Of a stretch of DNA of 64,000 nucleotides, positions 8,099 to 19,286 are shown in pieces (positions within the stretch are counted from its first letter, which is position 1; every line of letters begins with the position of its first letter). The stretch is from the NCBI GenBank assembly GCA_030654395.1, contig JAURXM010000025.1, positions 310,001 through 374,000 of the forward strand, written 5' to 3'. The notes beneath the pieces were generated by a model. The model searched no databases. It was given only the letters and a program-made list of their open reading frames with translations, and was not told where the DNA came from. The position numbers were made by a program, and so were the translations under genes. This DNA is from Aquabacterium sp. (GTDB lineage: Bacteria > Pseudomonadota > Gammaproteobacteria > Burkholderiales > Burkholderiaceae_C).

Positions 8099-10625
8099 AC
8101 ACCACGGGGCGGTTCAGTACGCCCCGCAAGGTCCACCAGCCTGCCAGCCAGGCCAGCAATGCCCCGATGATGGCGCCTAGCAAGGGCCACCATAACGGGG
8201 CGTGCCACTCGAACTCAAACACCTTGGTCGCCAAGGCCCAGCCTATACCCAAGGCGGCTGTAGAGGCCATGCCACCGGCCAATGCGCCCATACCCAGCAA
8301 CTCAACCCGCTGAATGGCCGCCAACAACCGCTGCGTGGCGCCCAGCGAGCGCAGCACAGCCCACTCCCTCGCACGCCGCTCGCGCGATGTCATCAAGCCA
8401 GCCATCAGCACGATAAGACCCGTGGCCAGGGTAAAGATGAACAAGAACTCCACCGCTGTGATCACCTGCCCCAATACGCTTTGGATTTGCGCCAGCGTCG
8501 CTGACACGTCAACCACAGTCAGATTGGGAAACTGCTGAACCAAGATGCGATCCAGCCGACCTTGCGGTGGCATGCGAAACGCCGTGATGTAGGTCACAGG
8601 CCATTCAGGCATGGCCGCTTTGGGCGCCATCACAAAGAAGTTGACCCGCATGGATGACCAATCCACCTTGCGCAGGCTGGTCAAACGCCCTTCGTGCAAG
8701 CTACCTGCTAAGTCAAAACGCAAACGGTCACCCAGTTTCAAGCCCAGTGTCTTGGCTAAACCAGCCTCGACACTGAAGGCGTCAGGCTCTTCACTGATGT
8801 AATGCCCCGCCACCACCGGGTTGTAATCAGGCGCATGGGCCGCAAAGCTGAGATTGAACTCACGGTCAACCAGCCGCTGAGCGCGCTCTTCGGTGTAATC
8901 CTGGACGCTAACAGCACGGCCATTCACGGCCACCAAACGGGCTCGCACCATGGGATACCAGTCAAATTTCTGGACGCCGGATGCTTTCAATACAGCTTGA
9001 AAAGCGGCCACCTGATCAGGCTGGATATTGATGACGAATCGATCTGGCGCGTCCGCTGGTGTAGCCGCACGCCAACTGGCCACCAGATCGGTGCGAATCA
9101 AAATCAGCAGCATCAAGGCCAGCAGACCCACGGCCAAGGCGCACACCTGAACCACCGTCTGAACAGGTTGCGCTGTCAGTTGACGCGTACCCAAAGTCCA
9201 CCATGTGGGCACATGGCCAGCCAAGCGGTCGGCCAAAGTGCGCAACAAGCGCACCGCTATCAGGCTGATCAAAGCAAATGCCAACATGGCGCCGACGAAA
9301 CCACCCAAAGCAATGGCGCCCATTTTGGGGTCGCGTGCAACCACCATGAGCATACCGGCTAGAGCCCCCCCGCCCAAAACCCATACTGCGGTTGACATGG
9401 GCCGCAACTGCCCAGTGTCTCGGCGTAACACACGCAAAGGCGGCACCTGAGCCAACTGCAATACCGGAGGCAGGCCAAAGCCAATCGTCAACAAAACACC
9501 GACCCCCAAGCCCAGCGCAATCGGTTGCCAGCCAGCCGCAGGCAGTGCCACGCCGACCAAATCAGCCAACAAGGCCACAAACACCAAGTGAAACAGCCAC
9601 CCTAGCAGCAGGCCTATGACGCTGGCCAACAGCCCCACGGCCAAAAATTGCAAGCCGTAGGCCCACGCCATCACGCTTTGCGGCACACCCAGCACACGCA
9701 ACAAGGCACAGTCGTCAAGTCGCTTTTGGGCAAAATCGCGTGAGACCAAAGCCACGGCAACGGCCGACAACAAGGCTGCCAGCAAGGCCACCAAGCGCAA
9801 AAACAAACCAGCCCGATCCAGCGTAGCGCGCATCTCAGGGCGGCCTTGCTCTAGGGTTTCAACGCGCAGACCCCGCTGGGTTTGAGTCCATGTTTGAGCC
9901 GCGTCCACAAATTGCCCCACCTTGAGCGGCAAGCCTGCAACCAAGAGGCGGTAGGTCACACGGCTGGCTGGCTGGACCAACTGGGTTGCGCCCAAGTCCA
10001 CGGCGCGGAGCATCACCCGGGGGGCGAAGCTGGCAAAACCGGCCCCACGATCAGGCTCTCGTACGATCACAGCCGCGATACGAAACTGGGCCTCACCCAA
10101 CCACAGGCCATCACCAACCTGGAGGTTCATTGCCAGCAAGAGTGCAGGGTCGACCCACACCTGCCCAGGCGGCGGGCCACCCACAGGCGCCTTGCCAGCA
10201 CTCAGCACGCGGCCATCGGCCCCCATGCTACCCAAGGTCAATTGCCCACGCAGTGGGTAGTTGGGGCTGACAACTTTGAGCGACACCAGCCGTGTATCGC
10301 CGCCTCGGTCATCGGGCGCACGCGCCATGCTGGACAGCACCGAAGTTTGGGCCACTTGCAGGCCCATGCCCGCCGCCTGCGCCGTCAAACCACCGGGCAC
10401 AGGCTGGTCGGCCACGACCACCGCATCGGCCCCTAGCAATTGAGCAGCATCCCTCGTCAGACCACGTTCAATGCGGTCTGAGAAAAAAGCCACTGCGGTC
10501 AAGGCGGCTACTGCCAAGACCACCGCCAACAACAAAAAACGCATGCTGCTGGCACGGAAATCGCGTCGAGTCTGGATCAGCGCCCATCGCCAAGCTGGAA
10601 TGGTCATACGCAAAGGGGTGCTCAT
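8076..10625 (-). CDS. FtsX/MacB-type ABC transporter permease (YbbP-like)
   Basis: Large inner-membrane protein (849 residues) with two FtsX-type permease modules: a membrane helix near residues 25-50, a long periplasmic region, a helix group around 280-400 with PPLRVLRRDTGQLRP, a further helix near 485-510, and a last helix group starting about residue 720 with the typical REWAVLRSLGATQ. This resembles E. coli YbbP of the lipoprotein-release/export class. The partner ATPase (YbbA-like) is normally adjacent but is absent here, since upstream is a divergent unrelated gene. Substrate unknown. Confidence 0.85.
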   Translation of the reverse strand: MSTPLRMTIPAWRWALIQTRRDFRASSMRFLLLAVVLAVAALTAVAFFSDRIERGLTRDAAQLLGADAVVVADQPVPGGLTAQAAGMGLQVAQTSVLSSMARAPDDRGGDTRLVSLKVVSPNYPLRGQLTLGSMGADGRVLSAGKAPVGGPPPGQVWVDPALLLAMNLQVGDGLWLGEAQFRIAAVIVREPDRGAGFASFAPRVMLRAVDLGATQLVQPASRVTYRLLVAGLPLKVGQFVDAAQTWTQTQRGLRVETLEQGRPEMRATLDRAGLFLRLVALLAALLSAVAVALVSRDFAQKRLDDCALLRVLGVPQSVMAWAYGLQFLAVGLLASVIGLLLGWLFHLVFVALLADLVGVALPAAGWQPIALGLGVGVLLTIGFGLPPVLQLAQVPPLRVLRRDTGQLRPMSTAVWVLGGGALAGMLMVVARDPKMGAIALGGFVGAMLAFALISLIAVRLLRTLADRLAGHVPTWWTLGTRQLTAQPVQTVVQVCALAVGLLALMLLILIRTDLVASWRAATPADAPDRFVINIQPDQVAAFQAVLKASGVQKFDWYPMVRARLVAVNGRAVSVQDYTEERAQRLVDREFNLSFAAHAPDYNPVVAGHYISEEPDAFSVEAGLAKTLGLKLGDRLRFDLAGSLHEGRLTSLRKVDWSSMRVNFFVMAPKAAMPEWPVTYITAFRMPPQGRLDRILVQQFPNLTVVDVSATLAQIQSVLGQVITAVEFLFIFTLATGLIVLMAGLMTSRERRAREWAVLRSLGATQRLLAAIQRVELLGMGALAGGMASTAALGIGWALATKVFEFEWHAPLWWPLLGAIIGALLAWLAGWWTLRGVLNRPVVFSLSPDC

Positions 10626-10697
10626 GTTTTTGAAGGCTCACGTCCGAGTTTGCGCGATGATGTCAGCTAAATCCACTGTTCGCACCACACACACTGC

Positions 10698-11429
10698 ATG
10701 CCCGTTGATTATTTGAGGACGCTGACCTCGCTGGAGCGTACCAGCCGTGCCAATTTACACTTGGGCGTGTCCCTCGCCTTTGTGGCTGGGGCCACCAACG
10801 CAGGCGGGTTTCTCGCTGTGAGGGAATACACATCGCACATGACGGGTGTGCTCTCCAGCATGGCCGATGATTTGGCTTTGGGCCGATTCGATTTGGTATG
10901 GGACTGGCTGTCATCGCTGGTGGCGTTCTTATTGGGCGCGGTCACATCGACTGTTCTGGTCAACTGGGGGCGCCGACGTGGCTCACACCATGTGTTTGCG
11001 TTGCCCTTGCTGATCGAGGCCGGCTTGCTGCTTGCCTTTGGCGTACTGGGCGCCATGCACCATTTGATTGGCACATCCATGGGCATCACAGTGGGGCTGC
11101 TGTGCTTTGTCATGGGCTTGCAAAACGCCATGATCACCAAGATATCGAACGCCGAGATCCGCACCACCCACATCACCGGTCTGGTCACCGATATTGGCAT
11201 CGAGCTTGGTAAATTGCTGTATTGGAATCAAAGCGACCACCCAAGCCAGCCTCGGGTACAGGCCAACTTGGCGCGCCTGAGCACACACTTGCAGTTGGTG
11301 GTGGCGTTTTTTATCGGGGGCGTCATCGGCGCGCTGGGCTTTAAGCACGTCGGTTATGTCTCCACGGTACCTCTGGCCATCGTACTGGCACTGCTGGCTG
11401 CAGTGCAATTCATACCAGCACGCCGCTGA
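10698..11429 (+). CDS. YoaK/DUF1275 family inner-membrane protein
   Basis: Hydrophobic protein of 243 residues with about six membrane segments. The DUF1275 hallmarks are present: LAFVAGATNAGGFLAV near residue 25, HMTGVLSSMADDLALG, then GLQNAMITKISNAEIRTTHITGLVTDIGIELG. Members have been proposed as permeases but no substrate is established. It is divergent from the FtsX-type permease, with 72 bases between them, and convergent with the GNAT gene, whose stop follows after one base. Confidence 0.85.
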   Translation: MPVDYLRTLTSLERTSRANLHLGVSLAFVAGATNAGGFLAVREYTSHMTGVLSSMADDLALGRFDLVWDWLSSLVAFLLGAVTSTVLVNWGRRRGSHHVFALPLLIEAGLLLAFGVLGAMHHLIGTSMGITVGLLCFVMGLQNAMITKISNAEIRTTHITGLVTDIGIELGKLLYWNQSDHPSQPRVQANLARLSTHLQLVVAFFIGGVIGALGFKHVGYVSTVPLAIVLALLAAVQFIPARR

Positions 11430-11430
11430 T

Positions 11431-12030
11431 TTACAAGGCGGCCAAACGGGCCGTCAGCTTATCGCGTACAGCAGGCCAGTCCAAGTCCGTGATGGCATAC
11501 AAGACGCTGTCGCGGATGTGTCCCGTCCAGGTGATCCGTTCACGGCGCATCACGCCCTCGCGCACCGCGCCCAGCTTGGCGATGGCCGCTTGGCTGCGTA
11601 CGTTGCGCGCATCAGTGAGCAAAGTCACCCGCCGTGCTCCGCTGTTAAAAGCATGTTGCAGCATCAACAACTTTGATTCGGGGTTGACATGGCTGGCGCG
11701 CACATCGGGATGCAAAAACGTGGCCCCGATCTCAGCGCATTGTTGCTCTGACTTGATGTTCAAAAAGCTGGTGGTGCCCACGATACGCTCACTTGCCAGA
11801 TCGCGGATGGCGTAAGCGACCCACGTACCAGCATCAGAGGCCCGTTTGATGTTAGCCCACCAAGTCTCAAAGTGCGCACCTTGCCCGCTGATGGCAAACA
11901 AATCCCAAGCGGACGCATCACAGTCCAAAGCCTGTTGCACTTCTGCCTTCAATGCCTCACTGTAGGGCTCCAGCCTGATGTGTGTCCCGAGCAAGGGCGT
12001 GCATGGCAAAGCCATCGGTGGCGTGATCAT
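11431..12030 (-). CDS. GNAT family N-acetyltransferase (RimJ/RimL-like)
   Basis: Acetyltransferase of about 199 residues. It begins with the RimJ/L-type layout (TPLLGTHIRLEPYSEAL), has the acetyl-CoA region RIVGTTSFLNI...CAEIGATFLHPDVRA, and the C-terminal VTLLTDARNVRSQAAIAKLGAVREGVMRRER that defines the class. The target may be a protein N-terminus or a small amine; it cannot be told. I chose ATG 12030, which falls 11 bases after the deaminase stop, so the gene is the last one of the purine-salvage operon. Confidence 0.85.
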   Translation of the reverse strand: MITPPMALPCTPLLGTHIRLEPYSEALKAEVQQALDCDASAWDLFAISGQGAHFETWWANIKRASDAGTWVAYAIRDLASERIVGTTSFLNIKSEQQCAEIGATFLHPDVRASHVNPESKLLMLQHAFNSGARRVTLLTDARNVRSQAAIAKLGAVREGVMRRERITWTGHIRDSVLYAITDLDWPAVRDKLTARLAAL

Positions 12031-12041
12031 GTTGGCGCCCT

Positions 12042-14266
<2,225 letters not shown>

Positions 14267-14316
14267 GTCATCTCCAAGATTGAGTACGGAAATTAGCCAG
14301 CAATGATCATGCCGCT

Positions 14317-15252
14317 TTAGGCATCAGGATGGAAGGGTTTGCCAAGCGATGTGGGCATGTTGATGCGTATCCACATCGGATGACGCGAGATCAGCACCAA
14401 CACCACAATGGTGGCCAAATAAGGCAGCATCGCCAGCCATTGGCTAGGAATCTGAACGCCCTGCCCCTGCAACTGAAACTGCAACATGGTTACGCCGCCA
14501 AATAAATAGGCGCCCAGCAGCACGCGGACAGGTCGCCATGTTGCAAATGTGGTCAGTGCCAAGGCGATCCAACCTTTGCCAGCGACCAAGCCATCCACCC
14601 ACAGCGGTGTGTATACCAGCGAGATATAGGCACCAGCCAAGCCGCACAAAGCGCCTCCAGCCAGGACCGCCAAAAAACGAATCTGGCGCACGGGATAGCC
14701 CAAGGCATGGGCTGATTCTGGGGACTCACCCACAGCCCTCAAAACCAAGCCGGAGCGCGACCGGTTCAACATCCAAGTCAGACCGAGGGCTAGCAGGATG
14801 GTCACGTAAACCAGAGGGTGGTGTTTGAAAAAGGCGGGGCCGATGAAGGGCACATCGGCCAGCCAAGGGATGTCAAAGTGCGGCCGATCCGACAATCGTT
14901 GCTGCGTGTAGCTGATCCCAGCAAATGCGCTTAAGCCGCCGCCAAACAAACTCAGTGCCAAACCGGTTGCGTACTGGTTGGTGTTAAGCCAAATAACCAA
15001 AACGCCAAACAGCGCTGCCATGGCCGCGCCAGCCCCGGCCCCAGCCATGAAAGCCAACACATCGCTGCCGGTGTGCACACACGCGGCATAACCCGCTATA
15101 GCAGCCACCAGCATCATGCCTTCGGCACCCAAATTAACCACGCCAGCCCGCTCATTGAGCAACAAGCCCAGTGAGGCCAAGGCCAACACCGTACCCGCGT
15201 TGAGCGTGGCAGCGATCAGCAGCGCCAAAGTGTCGGCAGTCAAACCTGTCAT
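14317..15252 (-). CDS. Nucleobase/nucleoside ABC transporter permease (second subunit)
   Basis: Membrane permease (about 311 residues) of the BMP-associated family. Early it carries LASLGLLLNERAGVVNLGAEGMMLV and centrally LRAVGESPESAHALGYPVRQIRFLAVLAGGALCGLAGA, which are typical of these transporters. The start at 15252 gives an ATGA overlap with the preceding permease stop; another ATG four codons upstream (15264) is possible but has no ribosome site. Works with the neighbouring permease, ATPase and binding lipoprotein to import purines. Confidence 0.9.
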   Translation of the reverse strand: MTGLTADTLALLIAATLNAGTVLALASLGLLLNERAGVVNLGAEGMMLVAAIAGYAACVHTGSDVLAFMAGAGAGAAMAALFGVLVIWLNTNQYATGLALSLFGGGLSAFAGISYTQQRLSDRPHFDIPWLADVPFIGPAFFKHHPLVYVTILLALGLTWMLNRSRSGLVLRAVGESPESAHALGYPVRQIRFLAVLAGGALCGLAGAYISLVYTPLWVDGLVAGKGWIALALTTFATWRPVRVLLGAYLFGGVTMLQFQLQGQGVQIPSQWLAMLPYLATIVVLVLISRHPMWIRINMPTSLGKPFHPDA

Positions 15253-16307
15253 GCACGCACCCATCGCAGTTTTTGGTGAATGAAGGTGTCACACGCCAAC
15301 AGTGCAAACAACAACAAGCCTTGAAAAACACCCGTCAAGGCCTTAGGCAAGCCCAACCGAGACTGAGCCAACTCGCCCCCAATGTAGAACATGCTCATGA
15401 GCACAGCGGAGAACACAATCCCCACAGGATGAAGGCGCCCTACAAAGGCCACGATGATGGCCCCAAAGCCATAACCCATCGGGATAAAGGGTGTCAACTG
15501 ACCTTGTGGGCCAACCGCATCCAAGCCCCCTGCCAAACCCGCCAAACCGCCGGACAACAACATGGCCATCCACAAGGCTTGGCGTGATGAAAAGCCAGCA
15601 TAACGCGCAGCAGCAGGTGCCAAGCCCCCCACCAACAATTGAAACCCGGCATAGGTGCGCGCCAAAAAGACGGCACAGCACAGCACCGCCACGCCTGCGA
15701 TATAGATACCCACGTTCATGCGCAAACCCGGCATCAACTTGGGCACACGCACCGCATCCACGAAGGTGATGGATTGTGGAAAGTTATAGCCGTGCGGGTC
15801 CTTCCAGGGGCCGTAGACCAAGTAGCTCAAAACCATCTCGGCCACGTAGACCAGCATCAAGCTGACCAAGATTTCATTGGCATGAAAACGGTCACGCAAC
15901 AGGGCCACGATAGCCGCCCAAAACATCCCGCCAAGCACCCCTGCAGCCAACGCGGCTACCACCAACCAGTGGCTGCTGCCCGGTGCCACCTGCATGGCCA
16001 CACCACCAGCAAACACGGCACCCATGATGAACTGCCCCTCTGCACCGATGTTCCAGATATTGGCCCTGAAGCAAACGGCCAAGCCCAATGCAATCAGAAT
16101 CAAAGGCGTCGCTTTGAGGCTCAACTCGGACAAGGCATAGCTGCCCATGAGTGGGGCGACAAAGAACATGTGCAAACCAGCCACAGGATCACGCCCTAGG
16201 GCGATAAACAGCAAAACGCCTACCAGCACCGTGGTGGCAAGTGCCAGCACCGGCGATGCCAGCATCATCATGGTGGACGGCGCCGTGCGAGGCTCAAGCT
16301 TGAACAT
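15249..16307 (-). CDS. Nucleobase/nucleoside ABC transporter permease (first subunit)
   Basis: Membrane permease of about 352 residues. Hallmarks are FRANIWNIGAEGQFIMGAV near residue 85, LRDRFHANEILVSLMLVYVAE, and AARYAGFSSRQALWMAMLLSGGLAGLAGG towards the C-terminus, as in BMP-system permeases. ATG 16307 is preferred over a GTG two codons upstream because GTGGGGTG sits at good spacing before it. It overlaps the end of the ATPase gene by 14 bases and is coupled to the next permease by ATGA. Confidence 0.9.
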   Translation of the reverse strand: MFKLEPRTAPSTMMMLASPVLALATTVLVGVLLFIALGRDPVAGLHMFFVAPLMGSYALSELSLKATPLILIALGLAVCFRANIWNIGAEGQFIMGAVFAGGVAMQVAPGSSHWLVVAALAAGVLGGMFWAAIVALLRDRFHANEILVSLMLVYVAEMVLSYLVYGPWKDPHGYNFPQSITFVDAVRVPKLMPGLRMNVGIYIAGVAVLCCAVFLARTYAGFQLLVGGLAPAAARYAGFSSRQALWMAMLLSGGLAGLAGGLDAVGPQGQLTPFIPMGYGFGAIIVAFVGRLHPVGIVFSAVLMSMFYIGGELAQSRLGLPKALTGVFQGLLLFALLACDTFIHQKLRWVRA

Positions 16308-17802
16308 GATCACCCCACAGCCCGCTCATCCATGCACCTATTTGCTCAATGGTGGCATGGGCCACCGGGATGTCAGGCGACAGACGCCCTTGCGCCATGA
16401 CCATCAGGCGGTCACTGATTTCAAACAACTCGTCCAACTCCTCACTGACCACGAGCACGGCGCATCCCTCATCGCGCAGCTTCAATAGTGCGCTGCGAAT
16501 TTGCGCCGCCGCGCCCACATCGACACCCCATGTGGGCTGCGACACCAGCAGCACTTTGGGCGCCGCTGATATCTCGCGCCCCATGATGAACTTCTGCAAA
16601 TTGCCACCTGACAAGCTTTTGGCCAAGGCATGAGGGCCGCTGGCCTTGACGTTAAAGCGTTCGATCAACTCAGTAGCCATGCCGACCACGCCACGCATCT
16701 GTAACCACCCACCGGGGCCGACAGCATCGGTGCGTGTCAACAATGTATTGTGAGCCAAGGACATCGCTGGCACGGCGCCTCGACCCAAGCGCTCCTCGGG
16801 CACGCTGTGCAAGCCGCGTTGACGCCGCTGCTGGGGTGATGCATGGCTGATGTCATGACCAAAAAGGTGGACGCTGCCAGCCGCAGCACGCCTGTCCTCG
16901 CCACTAAGGACGGCCATCAAGGCCTGCTGCCCATTGCCTGATACACCGGCAATGCCCAAAATCTCGCCTGCACGCAAACACAAATCCAGCTGCTGAAGGT
17001 CAACGCCAAATGGCTCTGAGCTGGGCAAGCTCAGGCGGTGAACAGACAACGCTGTGTCACCCAGTACCGGGGCACTGCGCCGCAACTCAGGCGGGGCAGC
17101 ACCAATCATCATTCGAGACAAGCTGGCGTTACTTTCCTGACGCGGATCGACCTCACCGACGACTTTACCCCCACGCAGCACCGTGCACTGGTGGCACAGG
17201 GCGCGAATCTCGTCCAGCTTGTGGCTGATGTAAAGGATGGCGCAGCCCTTATCCGCCAGTTGACGCAAGGTCACGAACAACTTGCTCACGGCCGCAGGGG
17301 TCAACACCGAGGTCGGCTCATCCAGTATCAACAGTTGTGGGTGTGTCATCAGCGCCCGCACGATTTCGACCCGTTGGCGCTCGCCCACTGTCAGAGAATG
17401 CACATAGCGTGCAGGGTCCACATCCAAACCATATTCGACAGAAACCTTTTGGATACGCGACGTGACCTCGGCCAAGCTCAAGCTCTTGTCCAAACCGAGC
17501 CACACGTTCTCGGCCGCTGTGAGCGTCTCAAAGAGCGAAAAATGCTGGAACACCATGCTGATGCCCAATGCCCGCGCAGCCTGCGGTGACTTGATATGCA
17601 CCCGCTCGCCATTGAAGCGCATCTCGCCCGCATCGGGCTTGACCGCACCGAATACCGTCTTCATGAGGGTGGATTTACCCGCGCCGTTTTCACCCAACAC
17701 AGCATGGATCTCGCCGGGGCGCACTTTCAAATGCACCGCATCATTGGCGCAGACTTGGCCATAGTGTTTGGTGATGCCGCGCAGCTCTAGTCTCAGGCTC
17801 AT
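16294..17802 (-). CDS. Nucleobase/nucleoside ABC transporter ATP-binding protein (two ATPase domains)
   Basis: Tandem ATPase of 502 residues, as in ribose/nucleoside importers. The N-terminal domain has Walker A GENGAGKST, signature LTVGERQRVEIVRAL and Walker B LLILDEPTSVL. The C-terminal domain has a degenerate P-loop GVSGNGQQ and signature LSGGNLQKFIMGREI, with Walker B LLVSQPTWGVD. The imperfect C-terminal site is normal for the family. The start overlaps the guanine deaminase stop by ATGA, tying import to deamination in one transcript. Confidence 0.92.
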   Translation of the reverse strand: MSLRLELRGITKHYGQVCANDAVHLKVRPGEIHAVLGENGAGKSTLMKTVFGAVKPDAGEMRFNGERVHIKSPQAARALGISMVFQHFSLFETLTAAENVWLGLDKSLSLAEVTSRIQKVSVEYGLDVDPARYVHSLTVGERQRVEIVRALMTHPQLLILDEPTSVLTPAAVSKLFVTLRQLADKGCAILYISHKLDEIRALCHQCTVLRGGKVVGEVDPRQESNASLSRMMIGAAPPELRRSAPVLGDTALSVHRLSLPSSEPFGVDLQQLDLCLRAGEILGIAGVSGNGQQALMAVLSGEDRRAAAGSVHLFGHDISHASPQQRRQRGLHSVPEERLGRGAVPAMSLAHNTLLTRTDAVGPGGWLQMRGVVGMATELIERFNVKASGPHALAKSLSGGNLQKFIMGREISAAPKVLLVSQPTWGVDVGAAAQIRSALLKLRDEGCAVLVVSEELDELFEISDRLMVMAQGRLSPDIPVAHATIEQIGAWMSGLWGDHVQA

Positions 17803-19187
17803 GCGGCCTCACACGCACTGAACACGACCTGCCCGGCTACCAAGGTCGCCCGCAAGTTGCGGTCATCACCCAGCGTCATCCAACAAAAAACACGTTCATG
17901 CAAATCACCTGAGGCCACAGCCAAGCTGTCACGGTGGCAAGCAAGTGGACCATGAGCCCAATCCCACACAGTCAAATCGGCCATCAAGCCTGGCTCGACT
18001 TGACCGATTTCTTGCGCCAAACCCAAGTGCTGCGCCGCGCCGAGTGTGGCGGTAAAGAGCGCCTTCCAAGCAGTCAAGCGGTTGCCCTGTAGCGCCTGAA
18101 TTTTGTAGGCATCAGACATGTTGTGCAGCATGGATAAACCTGTGCCGCCGCCCACATCACTGGCCAGGCTCACATTGACGCCGTCTCGCTGCGCCTGAAC
18201 CCAATCAAACAAGCCACTGCCCAAAAACAAATTGGACGAGGGGCTGTGGGCGATCTGTGCACCATGGTCACGCAACACGGCACGATCGCGCTCATCTAAC
18301 CAGATGCCATGCGCCAAAATAGAACGCGGGCCGATCAAACCCTCGCGGTCATACACATCCAGATAGCTGCGCGCATCCGGGAACAAGTCGGCCACCAAAC
18401 GAACCTCATCGCGGCTTTCCGCCACATGGGTCTGCATGTAAGTGTCAGCATAGGTCCGACACAACTGGCCGGCCATGGTCAATTGATCCCTCGTACTGGT
18501 CACGGCAAAACGCACCGTCACAGCAAAAGCTTGCCTGCCTTGACCATGCCAGTGATCGATCAGGTCGACGCAATCGCGCTCAGCCTGGGCTACGTCGTCC
18601 AGCAAGCCATCTGGTGCATGCCTGTTCATCAAAACCTTGCCCGTGATCATGCGCATGTCATGCGCATGGGCGACCTCAAAGAGAGCCTCGGCGCTGACCT
18701 TGTGCACCGTGGGGAACACCACCGCACTGGTGGTGCCATGCGCCCAAAGCGCCGCCACAAAACGCTGAGCACCCATTCTAGAGACCTCAGGGTCCGCATA
18801 GCGGCGCTCGGCGGGGAAGGTATAGGTATGAAGCCAGTCTAGCAACTCAGTCCCGAAACTGGCGATCACATCCAGTTGGGGGCAGTGCACATGCGTGTCA
18901 ATGAAGCCAGGCATGATCAAGCGGCCTGTATGGTCTTGCACCTTGGCATCCAACCAACCAGTCGGCATCGCCACGTTGCGTGCTTGCACTGCCACGATGC
19001 GCCCGTGTTCAATCAGCACGGCGTGATCTGGCCGCCAACGCACACCCTGCTGATCTCTAGGATGAGAGAAACTTGGATCAGCCGTGAAGTCCAGCACATC
19101 ACCAAACAGAACCAGCCTACCCACAGGCTGCACGCCATAGGGCAAGGCCTCGGGTGAATGGATCGGCATCGGGTAGGCTGCTGTCAT
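17799..19187 (-). CDS. guaD: Guanine deaminase
   Basis: Zinc amidohydrolase (462 residues) converting guanine to xanthine and ammonia. The metal-binding His pair is in FIDTHVHCPQ (H99, H101), with further ligands in QTHVAESRDE, AHGIWLDERD and ASDVGGGTGLSM. The phrases HVHCPQLDVIASFGTELLDWL and TFPAE are specific to guanine deaminase. It is the first gene of the minus-strand purine operon and diverges from xdhA over 99 bases. Xanthine is the substrate of the divergent Xdh, so the two transcripts work in series. Confidence 0.94.
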   Translation of the reverse strand: MTAAYPMPIHSPEALPYGVQPVGRLVLFGDVLDFTADPSFSHPRDQQGVRWRPDHAVLIEHGRIVAVQARNVAMPTGWLDAKVQDHTGRLIMPGFIDTHVHCPQLDVIASFGTELLDWLHTYTFPAERRYADPEVSRMGAQRFVAALWAHGTTSAVVFPTVHKVSAEALFEVAHAHDMRMITGKVLMNRHAPDGLLDDVAQAERDCVDLIDHWHGQGRQAFAVTVRFAVTSTRDQLTMAGQLCRTYADTYMQTHVAESRDEVRLVADLFPDARSYLDVYDREGLIGPRSILAHGIWLDERDRAVLRDHGAQIAHSPSSNLFLGSGLFDWVQAQRDGVNVSLASDVGGGTGLSMLHNMSDAYKIQALQGNRLTAWKALFTATLGAAQHLGLAQEIGQVEPGLMADLTVWDWAHGPLACHRDSLAVASGDLHERVFCWMTLGDDRNLRATLVAGQVVFSACEAA

Positions 19188-19194
19188 GTCAGCA

Positions 19195-19212
19195 TTGATG
19201 GTAGTGCATCAA
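19195..19212. promoter_or_regulatory. Candidate operator between guaD and xdhA
   Basis: TTGATGGTAGTGCATCAA is an inverted repeat of two perfect 6-base arms around a 6-base spacer. It lies 8 to 25 bases before the guaD start codon and about 75 bases before xdhA, in the only spacer between the two divergent purine operons. The position suits a repressor acting on guaD, or on both. The binding protein is not known and no regulator gene is nearby. Confidence 0.35.
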
Positions 19213-19286
19213 CAAGAAATGTGTTGTGGCAAAAATGCATTAACGCAGGCATACACTGACATGCAACACCTTCAGGAGCGCCTTAC

